From contig JAJZFA010000051.1 of the NCBI GenBank assembly GCA_021805565.1, positions 1 through 45,313 of the forward strand: DNA of 45,313 nucleotides. The letters are read 5' to 3'. Under the pieces are notes generated by a model. It searched no databases and was not told the origin of the DNA. It saw nothing but the letters and a program-made list of their open reading frames with translations. A program made the position numbers and the translations under genes. The stretch is from Pseudomonadota bacterium (GTDB lineage Bacteria; Pseudomonadota; Alphaproteobacteria; Acetobacterales; Acetobacteraceae). Positions within the stretch are counted from its first letter, which is position 1, and the number at the start of each line of letters is the position of its first letter. This document shows, piece by piece, positions 1 through 8,597 of this stretch.

Positions 1-279
1 GGTCCATGAATTACTGCCGTGGAACCTCGCCCAGGTCCGGGAAAGGCTGGATCAGCGGGATGCTGCCTGACAGGGATTATAGCCCCGCCTGGACCTGCTT
101 CCAGGCGGGGCTGACCGGACGGTTACGAAGCAGGTGGTGGGGGATCCTCATCGTGGAGACAGGCGATCCTTCCGCGTCCTCAGAGTCTAAGCTCCCCGCG
201 GATCCTTGTCTCATCATCATTGGCACGGAGCGTTAAACTGAGGCGGCTATACCCCGCATTATGAACGACACAAGCCACT
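1..279. other. Gene-free stretch at left edge
   Basis: I see no convincing coding region here. The only sizeable open frame (plus strand, 6-236, 76 codons) has no recognisable family, no good ribosome binding site and a composition like a chance frame. The one clear structure is the perfect hairpin at 81-112, listed separately. The stretch may be the 3' flank of a gene outside the window or decayed mobile DNA; the sequence does not decide. Confidence 0.5.
81..112. repeat. Perfect 13-bp hairpin
   Basis: The arms AGCCCCGCCTGGA (81-93) and TCCAGGCGGGGCT (100-112) are exact reverse complements around a 6-nt loop. No T-run follows on either strand, so it is not a standard intrinsic terminator. 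It could be a transcript end-stabilising hairpin or part of a repeat family; only one copy is in the window. Confidence 0.6.
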
Positions 280-411
280 AGTGTCCTGCCCCATTGATTT
301 GGCGCAGCTTGCGCCAAGGCAATGGGACCAGCAGGCCACTGAAAGCAAAAAAGCTAGTGCCTTGCTTCTCCGGCACAGCTAACAGACAAAATGGTTGACG
401 CAAGGCACTAG
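280..411 (-). repeat. Double-hairpin element, possible MITE
   Basis: Two strong inverted repeats lie side by side. The first (280-340) pairs almost end to end: AGTG/CACT, CCTGC/GCAGG, CCCATTG/CAATGGG and TGGCGCA/TGCGCCA around a 3-nt loop. The second has perfect 12-nt arms CTAGTGCCTTGC (354-365) and GCAAGGCACTAG (400-411). Both outer ends read CTAGTG followed by a similar stretch, and TA dinucleotides sit at the borders. This is what a miniature element derived from a TA-targeting insertion sequence (IS630/Tc1 type) would look like. The TAG stop of the sensor kinase gene (408-410) lies inside the right arm. Whether it is mobile or simply a terminator region is inference. Confidence 0.5.
347..411 (-). 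terminator. Intrinsic-terminator-like hairpin after kinase gene
   Basis: Read on the minus strand, the perfect 12-bp stem (400-411 with 354-365) is followed by a C and six T residues (complement of 347-352). That is the layout of a rho-independent terminator for the regulator-kinase operon. The 34-nt loop is long for a classical terminator, which lowers confidence. Confidence 0.5.
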
Positions 412-1919
412 AATACTGTTTCGCGTTTCGTACCTCTGCTGGGATTGACCGCGGATGGGGATCGCTCTGTCGCAGACCGAACGAGGTGCATTACGAAGCG
501 GGCGCCGCCTCCTGCCCGGTCTTCCACCCAAACCCTGCCCTCGTGCAACTGCGAGATGCGCCGCACCAGCGCAAGGCCGATGCCGGCGCCTTCGCGGCGG
601 CGATCGGCTTGCCATAGGCGGTCGAACACGTTCGCTTTGTCGGTGTCGGGAATGCCTGGCCCATCGTCCTCGACGGTCAGCCCGTCAGGTGTGACGCTCA
701 CCGTCACTGTGCCGCCTCGTGGCGAGACACGCATTGCATTTTCCACCAGGTTCCGCAGTGCCACCCCAAGAAGGACGGGATTGCCAAACAATATAACCGG
801 CTGCTCGACCGCGACGAACGCGAGTTCCTGCTGGTGCGCCAGCGCGGCGGGCGCCATATCCTCGCAAATCGATCGCGCAACCTCGGTGACATCGACGATC
901 TGAAGATCGGCGGCCATCGCCCGCTCGGCCTGAGCGAAGCGCAGTAACTGGCCAATCAAATGAGCCAACCGCGCTAGTTGCTCATCCAGCCGTGTCGCCA
1001 CCGATCCCTTTGGCAGCTCGGCGACTTCTAGCCGCAGCACCGCGAGCGGAGTGCGCAGTTCGTGTGCGGCGTCGGCGGCGAAGGCGCGCTCATGCTGCAT
1101 CGTCGTGTCCAACGCGCCCAGCATAATATTCATCGCTCCAACCATCTCGTCCAGCTCGCGGGTCAAACCGTCCGCGGACAGCGGCCTCAGCATTTCCCCG
1201 CGGGCAGCGGACACACTAAGAATGCGGGCCTCGCGCGCGATCGCTTCGATCGGGCGAAGCGCCCGTTGCACCACGAGCAGCATGGCCAGCGTAATCATCG
1301 GCACCAACAGGGCAACGGGAATGGCAATCCGCCCGAGTATTTCGTTGTACAGTGCCGTCAGCCAAAGCCACGCTGGATCGCCGAGCATAATCGTTTGCAC
1401 CCAGAGGGCGCGGCCGGTCGCCGACGTCTCGCGGCTGGTCAGCATCCAGCGATCATCGCTCCAATCAAGGGGTTGAACGCGGACTCGTCCCCACCCTCTT
1501 TTATAAAGTGTGCTGTTCGCATTGAGGTCGTCGGGAAGTGGAACGGCGTCAAACCCAGTGCGCAGATGCAGCACCTGATCGAATTCACCGGGTTCGGGTT
1601 CTCGTAAAGGCGGCAGGAGCGTGGTATTGCCCCCTGCGAGCATCCGTTGGCCCACGGGCAGGAGTTTGTCGAACACCCGAAATCCGTACGCTGTGGGGTA
1701 ATTTTGGTAGTGCGGCCATTCTGACGGATCCTCCCCGGCCTCTACCGCCGCAGCAATGGAGGCCGCCTGAGACTCTAGTGTCTGATAAGCCAAGCTTTGA
1801 AGGTCTAGCAGATAGCGGGTCGTGAATAATGCCAGCAGCGCTAACGTGGATGCTCCGGCGACGATCGTCATGCGGAACATCAGTAGCCTTGCCAGCGTGG
1901 GCGGATCGCCCCTTTTCAT
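408..1919 (-). CDS. Two-component sensor histidine kinase
   Basis: This is an inner-membrane sensor kinase of 503 residues that would phosphorylate the regulator encoded just upstream. It has a first membrane segment near residues 15-40, a periplasmic sensor region to about 190, and a second membrane segment near 195-218. A linker follows, then the dimerisation box AHELRTP with the phosphorylated His at 286. The ATP-binding domain shows an N box (LRNLVENAMRVSP), a G1 box (DDGPGIPD) and a G2 box (GIGLAL). The layout resembles the QseC/TctE/BaeS group. It overlaps the regulator gene by ATGA, so the two are translationally coupled. Its C-terminus ends in the inverted repeat 354-411. The stimulus is unknown. 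The neighbouring divergent pump operon suggests envelope or drug stress by analogy with BaeSR-MdtABC. Confidence 0.93.
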   Translation of the reverse strand: MKRGDPPTLARLLMFRMTIVAGASTLALLALFTTRYLLDLQSLAYQTLESQAASIAAAVEAGEDPSEWPHYQNYPTAYGFRVFDKLLPVGQRMLAGGNTTLLPPLREPEPGEFDQVLHLRTGFDAVPLPDDLNANSTLYKRGWGRVRVQPLDWSDDRWMLTSRETSATGRALWVQTIMLGDPAWLWLTALYNEILGRIAIPVALLVPMITLAMLLVVQRALRPIEAIAREARILSVSAARGEMLRPLSADGLTRELDEMVGAMNIMLGALDTTMQHERAFAADAAHELRTPLAVLRLEVAELPKGSVATRLDEQLARLAHLIGQLLRFAQAERAMAADLQIVDVTEVARSICEDMAPAALAHQQELAFVAVEQPVILFGNPVLLGVALRNLVENAMRVSPRGGTVTVSVTPDGLTVEDDGPGIPDTDKANVFDRLWQADRRREGAGIGLALVRRISQLHEGRVWVEDRAGGGARFVMHLVRSATERSPSAVNPSRGTKRETVF

Positions 1920-2590
1920 GCATTTTCGGCCAGGATATAGCCTAAACCTCGCATCGTCGTTATCGTAACCGTCGCGCCGTGTTGTTCAAGCTTGCGCCGG
2001 ACCCGCGAAACCGCGGCCTCCATCGCGTTCGGCGTTACCTCCGCGTCAAACGAATAGACGGCCTCTTCCAGCGATCGGCGGGGAACAAGCCGCCCTTGAG
2101 CACGCATCAGGGCGGTAAGCACGGTGACTTCCCGCCGCGCCATTTCCACCGTCGCGCCACTAATGCTGAGCGCGAGGCACCCCGTGTCGAGAGTGAGATT
2201 TCCAGCAGTTAGCAGGGCGTCCAAGGTTTGGTGCGGCCGGCGCAAAATCGCGCGGATACGCGCCATCAGTTCATCGGGCGAGAACGGCTTGACAAGATAA
2301 TCGTCGGCGCCGTCATCGAGCGTACGCACGCGTCGCGCGAGATCGGTTCGCGCACTGATGACAAGCACAGGGAGATGGATGTCTTGCCGGCGCAGAGATT
2401 GCAGAAGTAAAGAACCGTCTTCGTCAGGCAAACCAAGGTCTAGCACAATCAGATTATAAGTGGCGCTTCGAACGGCATCCCTTGCCGTCGCCACGTCCGG
2501 CGCCACGTCCACCGCATAGCCGTGTTTGGTCAGCAGCTTCAAAAGCAGCGCTGACAATCTTGAATTGTCTTCCACCACGAGCAATCGCAT
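1916..2590 (-). CDS. OmpR/PhoB-family response regulator
   Basis: This 224-residue DNA-binding response regulator is the partner of the downstream kinase. The receiver domain (about 1-115) shows the acidic pocket after VVED, the phospho-acceptor Asp51 in LDLGLPDEDG and Lys101 in DDYLVKPF. The C-terminal winged helix (about 130-220) ends in TMRGLGY, typical of the family. I chose ATG 2588-2590 because MRLLVVEDN is the conserved family start. An in-frame ATG 15 codons upstream adds unconserved residues. The four phased GTCAG repeats 69-106 bp upstream are a plausible binding site for this protein, which would give autoregulation and control of the divergent operon. The target assignment is inference. 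Confidence 0.94.
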   Translation of the reverse strand: MRLLVVEDNSRLSALLLKLLTKHGYAVDVAPDVATARDAVRSATYNLIVLDLGLPDEDGSLLLQSLRRQDIHLPVLVISARTDLARRVRTLDDGADDYLVKPFSPDELMARIRAILRRPHQTLDALLTAGNLTLDTGCLALSISGATVEMARREVTVLTALMRAQGRLVPRRSLEEAVYSFDAEVTPNAMEAAVSRVRRKLEQHGATVTITTMRGLGYILAENA

Positions 2591-2658
2591 TTGCCGAATA
2601 TACGCCCATCTAAACGGCTCTGAAACCCCCGGCATTGCTTGATTTCATAAAACTGTGA

Positions 2659-2696
2659 GTCAGCTTGGCGTCAGCCCAACGTCAGGTCCGTGTCAG
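2659..2696. promoter_or_regulatory. Four phased GTCAG direct repeats, likely operator
   Basis: GTCAG occurs at 2659, 2670, 2681 and 2692, an exact 11-bp period with six variable bases between copies. OmpR/PhoB-family regulators bind head-to-tail half-sites on one face of the helix at this spacing (the PhoB box is a known case). The site lies in the 330-bp divergent region between the regulator gene and the glycosyltransferase/efflux operon, so one array could serve both. I see no clean -35/-10 pair for either direction. Confidence 0.65.
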
Positions 2697-2920
2697 ACAT
2701 AGCTGCTAATCTTACGCAGTTATGTTCTGCCGATCCTTGATACGGTTTCGGTTGAATGCTTTACGCGGGAAACACAGGAGATCGGCGATGATCGCGGGGC
2801 GTCCTTCCGGATAAGTCCAAATCGCCGCGTTGCTTATCAAGGTCTCGTCGCGCGCTCACTCTTTCAAATAAACGTAACGACCGTCCTCCCCGTTCCGGGA
2901 CGACAAAGGGGAAGTTTTCT

Positions 2921-5509
2921 ATGCCCGACGGTGACACGCGATTTTTGTCTAAATCATTCCGCGTTCCCCCGCCAGGGCCGGAGCGTAACGATAAAGCGCG
3001 TCGGACACGGGTGTTCTTGTATTCGCACGATACATTCGGTCTCGGTCACCTGCGACGCAACCTGGCGATAGCCGAATATCTGCTCGAGCCGGAGCGCAAT
3101 TTCGACGTTTGGCTGCTGAGCGGCTCGCCAGTGCTGCGCACCTGGAATTTGCCAGCCGGCCTGCACGTGCAGCCGCTGCCGCCCGTCGTCAAGACAGGCG
3201 CCGAGCGCTATCGGGCCCATTCCGGCAGCAGTCCCTTCGCCTTGGTCAAGGGATATCGCGAGGCGCTGATCCTGAACGCGGTACTGCGCGAACGGCCGGA
3301 TATCGTCCTGGTCGATCATGCGCCGGCTGGAATGAAGAACGAATTGCTCGCGACCCTGGCAACACTACGACAGGAAATGCCCCAAACACGCATTGTGTTG
3401 GGCCTGCGCGACATCATCGATAGCCCAGAGGTAGTGTGCAACCTCTGGCAGGAAGAAGAAATATACGAACTACTGGATTTTGCCTACGACCGGATTCTCG
3501 TTTACGGTAGCCGTAATCTGTTCGATGTCGCCGAGGCCTATCGCCTGTCGCCAGCGGTTGCGGCAAAGCTGGAATATGTCGGTCACGTCGCTCGTCCGGC
3601 CCCCGCTCTTGTTGACGCGCCATGGGCCGGGCTGACGGCAGCTATCGGATTGCGCGTGCTGGTGACGGCAGGCGGCGGCGGAGACGGGTTTGCGCTAATG
3701 GAGGCATATCTGGCCGCGCTCGCGCCGCTGCCGGCGAACAGCACCGCGTCACTCCTGGTGCTTGGCCCTTTAATGCCGCCGGACCAGGCGGCCAGTCTCA
3801 CGCGTATGGCGGAGGACCACCCAGATGTGCGCATCCTGCCTTACACCACAGACCTTGTAGGCCTGATTGCACAGTCGGAGCTTGTGGTCGCGATGGGCGG
3901 TTACAACACCACGGTGGAGATTCTGGCGGCGCGCAAGCCGGCGATTGTTGTTCCACGGGCCGCTCCCCGCGCCGAACAGTTGCTGCGGACGGCAATGCTT
4001 GAGAGGCTCGGCCTCGTCTGGTCTGCCGAGGCGGGTCCCGATCTGGCAAAACGTCTCGCGGTCCTGCTGCCCCAGGCGCTGACCGGGCGGTTGCCGCGCA
4101 CGCCGCAATGGGACGCGATCGACCTCGACGGCGCCCGCCGCACCGGCGAAGCGTTGGAGCGGCTCGTGCCGCATCGAATCGCGATACCGGCCGCCCCCGC
4201 GGACGTTCCTGTCGCACGCCGCACCGCATACATCATGAAGCGCTACCCACGGCTCAGCGAGACATTCATCCTCAACGAGATATGCGCGATGGAGCGGCTA
4301 GGGGAAGAACTCGAAATCATCTCCCTGCTGCCACCGGAGCCGCCGCCGCACCATCCCATGGTCGCCTTGGTAAAGGCTCCGGTCAGTTCGCTGCCGGTCC
4401 CGTGGGGACCGAAGCTAACGGCGCTGGCGCGCGGCCATGCCGCCGCCGCCACTGCATCGCCGGGACGCTATGCCGGGGCGGTGGGCCGGGCGCTGTTATG
4501 GTCGGTGCTGTCGCCGCAGCCGTTCGCGGTCTGGAAACAATTCCTGCGTGCCGGCTACGTCGCCACGCTGTGCCGCCAACGTGGCATTACCCATTTGCAT
4601 GCGCATTTTGCCAATGCGCCAGCCGCCGTTGCGCGATTTGCCAGCGTGATGTCGGGTATTCCGTTCAGCTTCACAACGCACGCGAAAGATCTTTATCTGT
4701 CGCCGCCACGGGTGATCCGCAAACGCACCAGGGCCGCGGCTTTCGTATTGACCTGCACCCAGCACAATGTTGCTTATCTGCATCGCATTCTTCCGGAAGA
4801 AGCCCACGGCAAGGTTCACCTCGTTTACCACGGCCTCGATCTTTCGCGTTTCCGTTACCGGGCACCATCCTACGCCTTCCGCGAGCAGGGTGCGCCGGCG
4901 CTGATCCTGTGCGTGGCCCGCCTGGTGCCGAAGAAGGGCCTCGACGACCTGATCGCCGCCTGCGCCGATCTCGCTGCGCGTGGGGTACGTTTCGAGTGCC
5001 GCATCGTCGGTGGCGGACCGCTGCGCGCCGCGCTCGCCGCCGACATCGCCGCGCGCCGGCTTGACGGCGTGGTGCGGCTGCTCGGCGCGATGGCCCACGA
5101 CAAGCTGATCGGCCTGTTCGCCGAGGCCGATCTGTTCGCGCTCGCTCCCCGTATCGAGGAGAATGGCGACCGCGACGGTATTCCCAACGTAATCGCGGAG
5201 GCCATGGCGACCGGGGTGCCGGTCGTCTCCACCGATGTGTCTGGCGTGCCTGAATTGGTCGAACACGAGCATACTGGGTTGCTGGTTCCCCCCAACGATC
5301 CGGCCGCGCTCGCCTTGGCTATGGCGCGGCTGCTGGATTCTCCCGAATTGGGCCGCCGGCTCGCCGGAGCAGCAAGGGCGCGCCTCGAGCAATGCTTCGA
5401 CTGTTGGCAAAATACCCGGGCCATACGCGGGCTGGTCGGTGGCGCACTGGCGTGCGAGGCGGTCGAGCCGCCCGTGCGCGTCGCGGCGCCGGTCGCGGCC
5501 GGGGCTTAA
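2921..5509 (+). CDS. Fused double glycosyltransferase (COG4671-like + GT4)
   Basis: This 862-residue protein joins two GT-B glycosyltransferases. Residues about 28-400 match the COG4671/MurG-like family: HDTFGLGHLRRN near 35, LGLRDIIDSPEVV, then the donor-site stretch GGYNTTVEILAARKP. Residues from about 433 on form a family-4 transferase. It starts with YIMKRYPRLSETFILNE, typical of colanic-acid-type transferases such as WcaL/AmsK, and carries the E-x7-E motif in EENGDRDGIPNVIAEA near 745. There is no signal peptide or membrane helix, so it is probably cytosolic or membrane-peripheral. A GGGGAAG ribosome site precedes the ATG. It leads a seven-gene operon and the next gene begins 5 nt after its stop. 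It may add two successive sugars to one lipid or peptide acceptor; donor and acceptor cannot be read from sequence. Confidence 0.88.
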   Translation: MPDGDTRFLSKSFRVPPPGPERNDKARRTRVFLYSHDTFGLGHLRRNLAIAEYLLEPERNFDVWLLSGSPVLRTWNLPAGLHVQPLPPVVKTGAERYRAHSGSSPFALVKGYREALILNAVLRERPDIVLVDHAPAGMKNELLATLATLRQEMPQTRIVLGLRDIIDSPEVVCNLWQEEEIYELLDFAYDRILVYGSRNLFDVAEAYRLSPAVAAKLEYVGHVARPAPALVDAPWAGLTAAIGLRVLVTAGGGGDGFALMEAYLAALAPLPANSTASLLVLGPLMPPDQAASLTRMAEDHPDVRILPYTTDLVGLIAQSELVVAMGGYNTTVEILAARKPAIVVPRAAPRAEQLLRTAMLERLGLVWSAEAGPDLAKRLAVLLPQALTGRLPRTPQWDAIDLDGARRTGEALERLVPHRIAIPAAPADVPVARRTAYIMKRYPRLSETFILNEICAMERLGEELEIISLLPPEPPPHHPMVALVKAPVSSLPVPWGPKLTALARGHAAAATASPGRYAGAVGRALLWSVLSPQPFAVWKQFLRAGYVATLCRQRGITHLHAHFANAPAAVARFASVMSGIPFSFTTHAKDLYLSPPRVIRKRTRAAAFVLTCTQHNVAYLHRILPEEAHGKVHLVYHGLDLSRFRYRAPSYAFREQGAPALILCVARLVPKKGLDDLIAACADLAARGVRFECRIVGGGPLRAALAADIAARRLDGVVRLLGAMAHDKLIGLFAEADLFALAPRIEENGDRDGIPNVIAEAMATGVPVVSTDVSGVPELVEHEHTGLLVPPNDPAALALAMARLLDSPELGRRLAGAARARLEQCFDCWQNTRAIRGLVGGALACEAVEPPVRVAAPVAAGA

Positions 5510-5514
5510 GCATC

Positions 5515-6771
5515 ATGCAAATCGTTTATTTGAACTTCGACCGCGGCATTCCGGTTCTCGGCGGCAAAGGCGGGTCGGTGCATGTGCGCTCCGTGGTTAC
5601 CGCACTGACCCGGCTCGGCCATGAGGTGACGGTGCTTTGCAGCCAGGCCGGCGACGGCAACGCGCCGCCCCCGGGGCGCCTCGTGACACTGGCGCCCGAC
5701 CCAGGACAGCGTGCGGCGATGGCGGAATGCGAGCATCTCCGGCTCCCCATGAGCGCATTAGAAGACAAGCTGACCTACCGTGAACTCGGCGTACTGGCGC
5801 ATGACCGCGCACTGCCGGCGCGCGCCGTCGCGGCTCTGGCGGACCAAGGCGTGCGCCCGGACCTGATATACGAAAGGCACGCTTTGTTCCACGTGGCTGG
5901 GATGGCCATCGCCAGGGTGTTCGATGTGCCGCGCGTGCTTGAGGTGAACGCGCCGCTGACCGAGGAACAAGCGCGCTTCCGTGGTCTCGCCTTGCACGAT
6001 ATTGCGGCGGAGCGAGAGGCGAAATCATGGCTTGGGGCTAGTCTCGCGGTCGCGGTTTCCGAAGACATCGCAATGCGGCTGCGCGCCGTCGGCGTGCCCA
6101 ACTCGCGCATCCTGGTCGGGCAAAACGGGGTCGATACCGCACTGTTTCGTCTCGGCGAAAGCCACGGCGCGGAGGTCCGGAGGAGCCTGCTTCTTGGCGA
6201 CCACCCCGTCGTCGGCTTTGTCGGCAGCTTCAAGGCCTGGCATGGCGTGGACTTCTTGATCGACGCCGTCGCCCGGCTGCGGGCCGAGTGGCCGGAGCTG
6301 CGGTTGCTGGCTTTGGGAGACGGTCCCTTACGCGCCGCGGCCGAGGCGCGAGCGGCAGCGCTGCTAGGCGACGCGGCTGTGTTCACCGGCAGTGTGCCGC
6401 ATGAAGCAGTTCCAGCGCACCTGGCAGCGATGGACCTTACGGTGGCACCCTACATGCCGCGGGAAGGCTTCTATTTTTCACCGTTAAAGGTGATTGAGTC
6501 GCTTGCCGCGGGGCGGCCGGTGGTGGCCCCGCGGATCGGCCAGATCGAACATCTGGTCGATGATCGCGTCACCGGGTTGCTTTATCCACCGGGCAATCTC
6601 GACGCTTGCGTCGCGGCGATAGCGGAGCTTTTGGCAGCACCCGCCCTGCGCCGGCGGTTCGGCGCGGAGGCGGCGCAGCGGGCGCGGGCCGGGTGGGATT
6701 GGACCGCGCTGGTGAGCCGGGTATTGGACCGCGCCGTCGGCGCTCCGGCTTTGCAACAGGCAGCGGGGTGA
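5515..6771 (+). CDS. Family-4 glycosyltransferase
   Basis: This GT-B fold transferase has 418 residues. The N-terminal acceptor domain begins with a Gly-rich loop (GGKGGSVHVRSVVTALTRLG) that fits a nucleotide-sugar enzyme. The C-terminal donor domain shows VGFVGSFKAWHGVDFLIDA and the FYFSPLKVIESLAAGRPVVAP form of the family-4 catalytic/donor region. I set the start at ATG 5515. A longer frame begins at 5392 inside the preceding gene, but its extra 41 residues are Arg/Gly-rich out-of-frame reading of that gene. The TGA stop shares one base with the start of the ABC exporter, which implies translational coupling. It probably adds a further sugar to the product of the fused enzyme. The specific sugar is unknown. 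Confidence 0.88.
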   Translation: MQIVYLNFDRGIPVLGGKGGSVHVRSVVTALTRLGHEVTVLCSQAGDGNAPPPGRLVTLAPDPGQRAAMAECEHLRLPMSALEDKLTYRELGVLAHDRALPARAVAALADQGVRPDLIYERHALFHVAGMAIARVFDVPRVLEVNAPLTEEQARFRGLALHDIAAEREAKSWLGASLAVAVSEDIAMRLRAVGVPNSRILVGQNGVDTALFRLGESHGAEVRRSLLLGDHPVVGFVGSFKAWHGVDFLIDAVARLRAEWPELRLLALGDGPLRAAAEARAAALLGDAAVFTGSVPHEAVPAHLAAMDLTVAPYMPREGFYFSPLKVIESLAAGRPVVAPRIGQIEHLVDDRVTGLLYPPGNLDACVAAIAELLAAPALRRRFGAEAAQRARAGWDWTALVSRVLDRAVGAPALQQAAG

Positions 6772-8594
6772 TGTCGCAACCATGGCGGCTCCGGCCATAT
6801 CTTCTCGCTGAACGGCGCCGCATCTTGCTCGGCAGTGTGGCGATGGTGGGCCGCGCGGGGGCGCTGGTATTGCTTCCGTGGCCCCTGAAGCTTGTCGTAA
6901 ATAGCGTCATACTTCACAAGCGCGCGCCGCACTGGATGCGCGAACTACTGCCATCCTTGCAAGATCGGCCTGTTTGGCTACTCAACCTGCTAGGCGCGAC
7001 GATGCTGGTGCTGGTGTTGGCGGATTCATGCCTGGACTACATCGGCAACCGGATGTTTCTGACGGCCGCCCAGCGCATCGTGCTCAATGTTCGCGAAGAT
7101 CTGTTCGGCCATCTCGCCCGGTTGCCGCTGGCTTTCCATCGGCGCCGCCGCGGCGGCGAGCTGATGTCCCGGCTAAGCGAGGATGCCGGCCGGGTGAAGG
7201 ATATCGTCACGGTTTCCGGCACCGCCCTTTTGCCGCACGTGCTGACGCTCTGCGGGATTATCGCCGTGATGTTGTCGGTGGACTGGCGTTATGCGCTGTT
7301 GGCGATGTCCAGCCTGCCGCTGCTGATTTTCGTCTCCCGCCGCTGGTCGCTGCTGCTGCGCAGCCGCTATCGGCAGGTGCGCAACAATGAGGGCGAACTC
7401 TGGGCCATGGCGCAGGAGACTCTCGGCGCCTTGCCGCTGGTGCAGGCTTGCGGGCAGGAAGAGGAAGCGGAGCGGCGCTTTTCCCGGTCGGCCTCGGAAA
7501 GCCTGCGGTCTTGGTTAGCGGCAAACAATACCCAGGCGCAATTCGCGCCGCTGGTCAACCTGCTGATCGGCATCAGCGGGGCAGCGGTCATTTGGTACGG
7601 TGCCGTGCGGGTAATGGCCGGCACGCTGACGCCCGGCGACTTGTTGCTGTTTCTCGCCTATTTGCGCGGCATGCTTACGCCGGCCCGTCAGCTTGCCAAA
7701 TCGGCGCCGGCGCTGGGTCGCGCAACGGTGGCGATGGAGCGTATTCGCGGCCTTTTCGCCGAACCCCTGGCGGTCGCGGACATGCCGGGCACAACTGCAC
7801 CGCCGCACTGCTCCGGACAGTTGGAGTTTCGCGGCGTCGGTTTTGCCCATGCGCCCGGCGTGCCTACTCTCGCCGATATCGGTTTCCGGCTTGAACCAGG
7901 GCGGCTGGTGGCACTTGTGGGGCCTACGGGGGCCGGCAAAAGTACCATCGCCGGACTTGCCGTGCGTTTGGCCGATCCGGGGTCAGGACAGGTGTTGCTG
8001 GACGGGACGGATCTGCGCTCCCTGCCGCTCAGCTTCGTCCGCCGCCATGTTTCGCTGATGCTACAGGACGCCCCGTTACTGCATGGAGCGATTTGGGAGA
8101 ATATCGCTTATGGCCGTCCGGGCGCCGACCGGAGCGCCGCGATCCGCGCCGCCATCGCCGCGGGCGTGCACGAGGTCATCGCCGCGCTGCCAGACGGCTA
8201 CGACCATCAGGTGGCTGAGCGGGGCGCTGCTTTATCGGGCGGCCAGCGGCAATGCATCGCCATCGCCCGGGCGACGCTGGCGGAAGCGCGGGTGGTGATC
8301 CTGGATGAACCGAGCAGCAGCCTGGATGCGGGCACTGAACGGCGGATCGCGGCAGCCCTTGCACGCCTGACCGAAGGGTGTGCCACCCTGGTCATCGCTC
8401 ACCGTCTTGCCACTATTCAGCACGCGGACCTTATCCTCGTGGTCGAGGCCGGACGGATTGTCCAGCGTGGCACGCACCGGGTGTTGCGCGAGCAGGATGG
8501 CCTCTATGCCCAATTGCTGCGAGCTCAGGAACGTCGTCAGGAGCATGGCGTCGAGCGCAATCCTGAGACGCTGCCAACGATCGCGGCGGAATAA
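6771..8594 (+). CDS. ABC exporter, fused permease and ATPase
   Basis: This 607-residue half-transporter is of the MsbA/HlyB-like exporter type and works as a homodimer in the inner membrane. An N-terminal six-helix domain (about 15-310) precedes a nucleotide-binding domain. That domain has Walker A GPTGAGKST near 384, signature LSGGQRQ near 486, Walker B VVILDEPSSSLD and switch His in VIAHRL. The first 55 codons of the longest frame lie within the preceding gene, so ATG 6771, which overlaps that gene's stop by one base, is the start. There is no peptidase C39 domain, so a peptide-maturing role is unlikely. Between glycosyltransferases and a periplasmic adaptor, it most plausibly flips a glycolipid or exports a glycosylated product. 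The substrate is inferred, not shown. Confidence 0.9.
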   Translation: MSQPWRLRPYLLAERRRILLGSVAMVGRAGALVLLPWPLKLVVNSVILHKRAPHWMRELLPSLQDRPVWLLNLLGATMLVLVLADSCLDYIGNRMFLTAAQRIVLNVREDLFGHLARLPLAFHRRRRGGELMSRLSEDAGRVKDIVTVSGTALLPHVLTLCGIIAVMLSVDWRYALLAMSSLPLLIFVSRRWSLLLRSRYRQVRNNEGELWAMAQETLGALPLVQACGQEEEAERRFSRSASESLRSWLAANNTQAQFAPLVNLLIGISGAAVIWYGAVRVMAGTLTPGDLLLFLAYLRGMLTPARQLAKSAPALGRATVAMERIRGLFAEPLAVADMPGTTAPPHCSGQLEFRGVGFAHAPGVPTLADIGFRLEPGRLVALVGPTGAGKSTIAGLAVRLADPGSGQVLLDGTDLRSLPLSFVRRHVSLMLQDAPLLHGAIWENIAYGRPGADRSAAIRAAIAAGVHEVIAALPDGYDHQVAERGAALSGGQRQCIAIARATLAEARVVILDEPSSSLDAGTERRIAAALARLTEGCATLVIAHRLATIQHADLILVVEAGRIVQRGTHRVLREQDGLYAQLLRAQERRQEHGVERNPETLPTIAAE

Positions 8595-8597
8595 GCG

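Noticed and set aside
81-112. Hairpin as an intrinsic terminator
   Set aside because: The stem is perfect, but no T-run follows on either strand.
6-236. 76-codon plus-strand frame at left edge
   Set aside because: No family similarity, no ribosome site, and it runs through a perfect hairpin. It is probably a chance frame.
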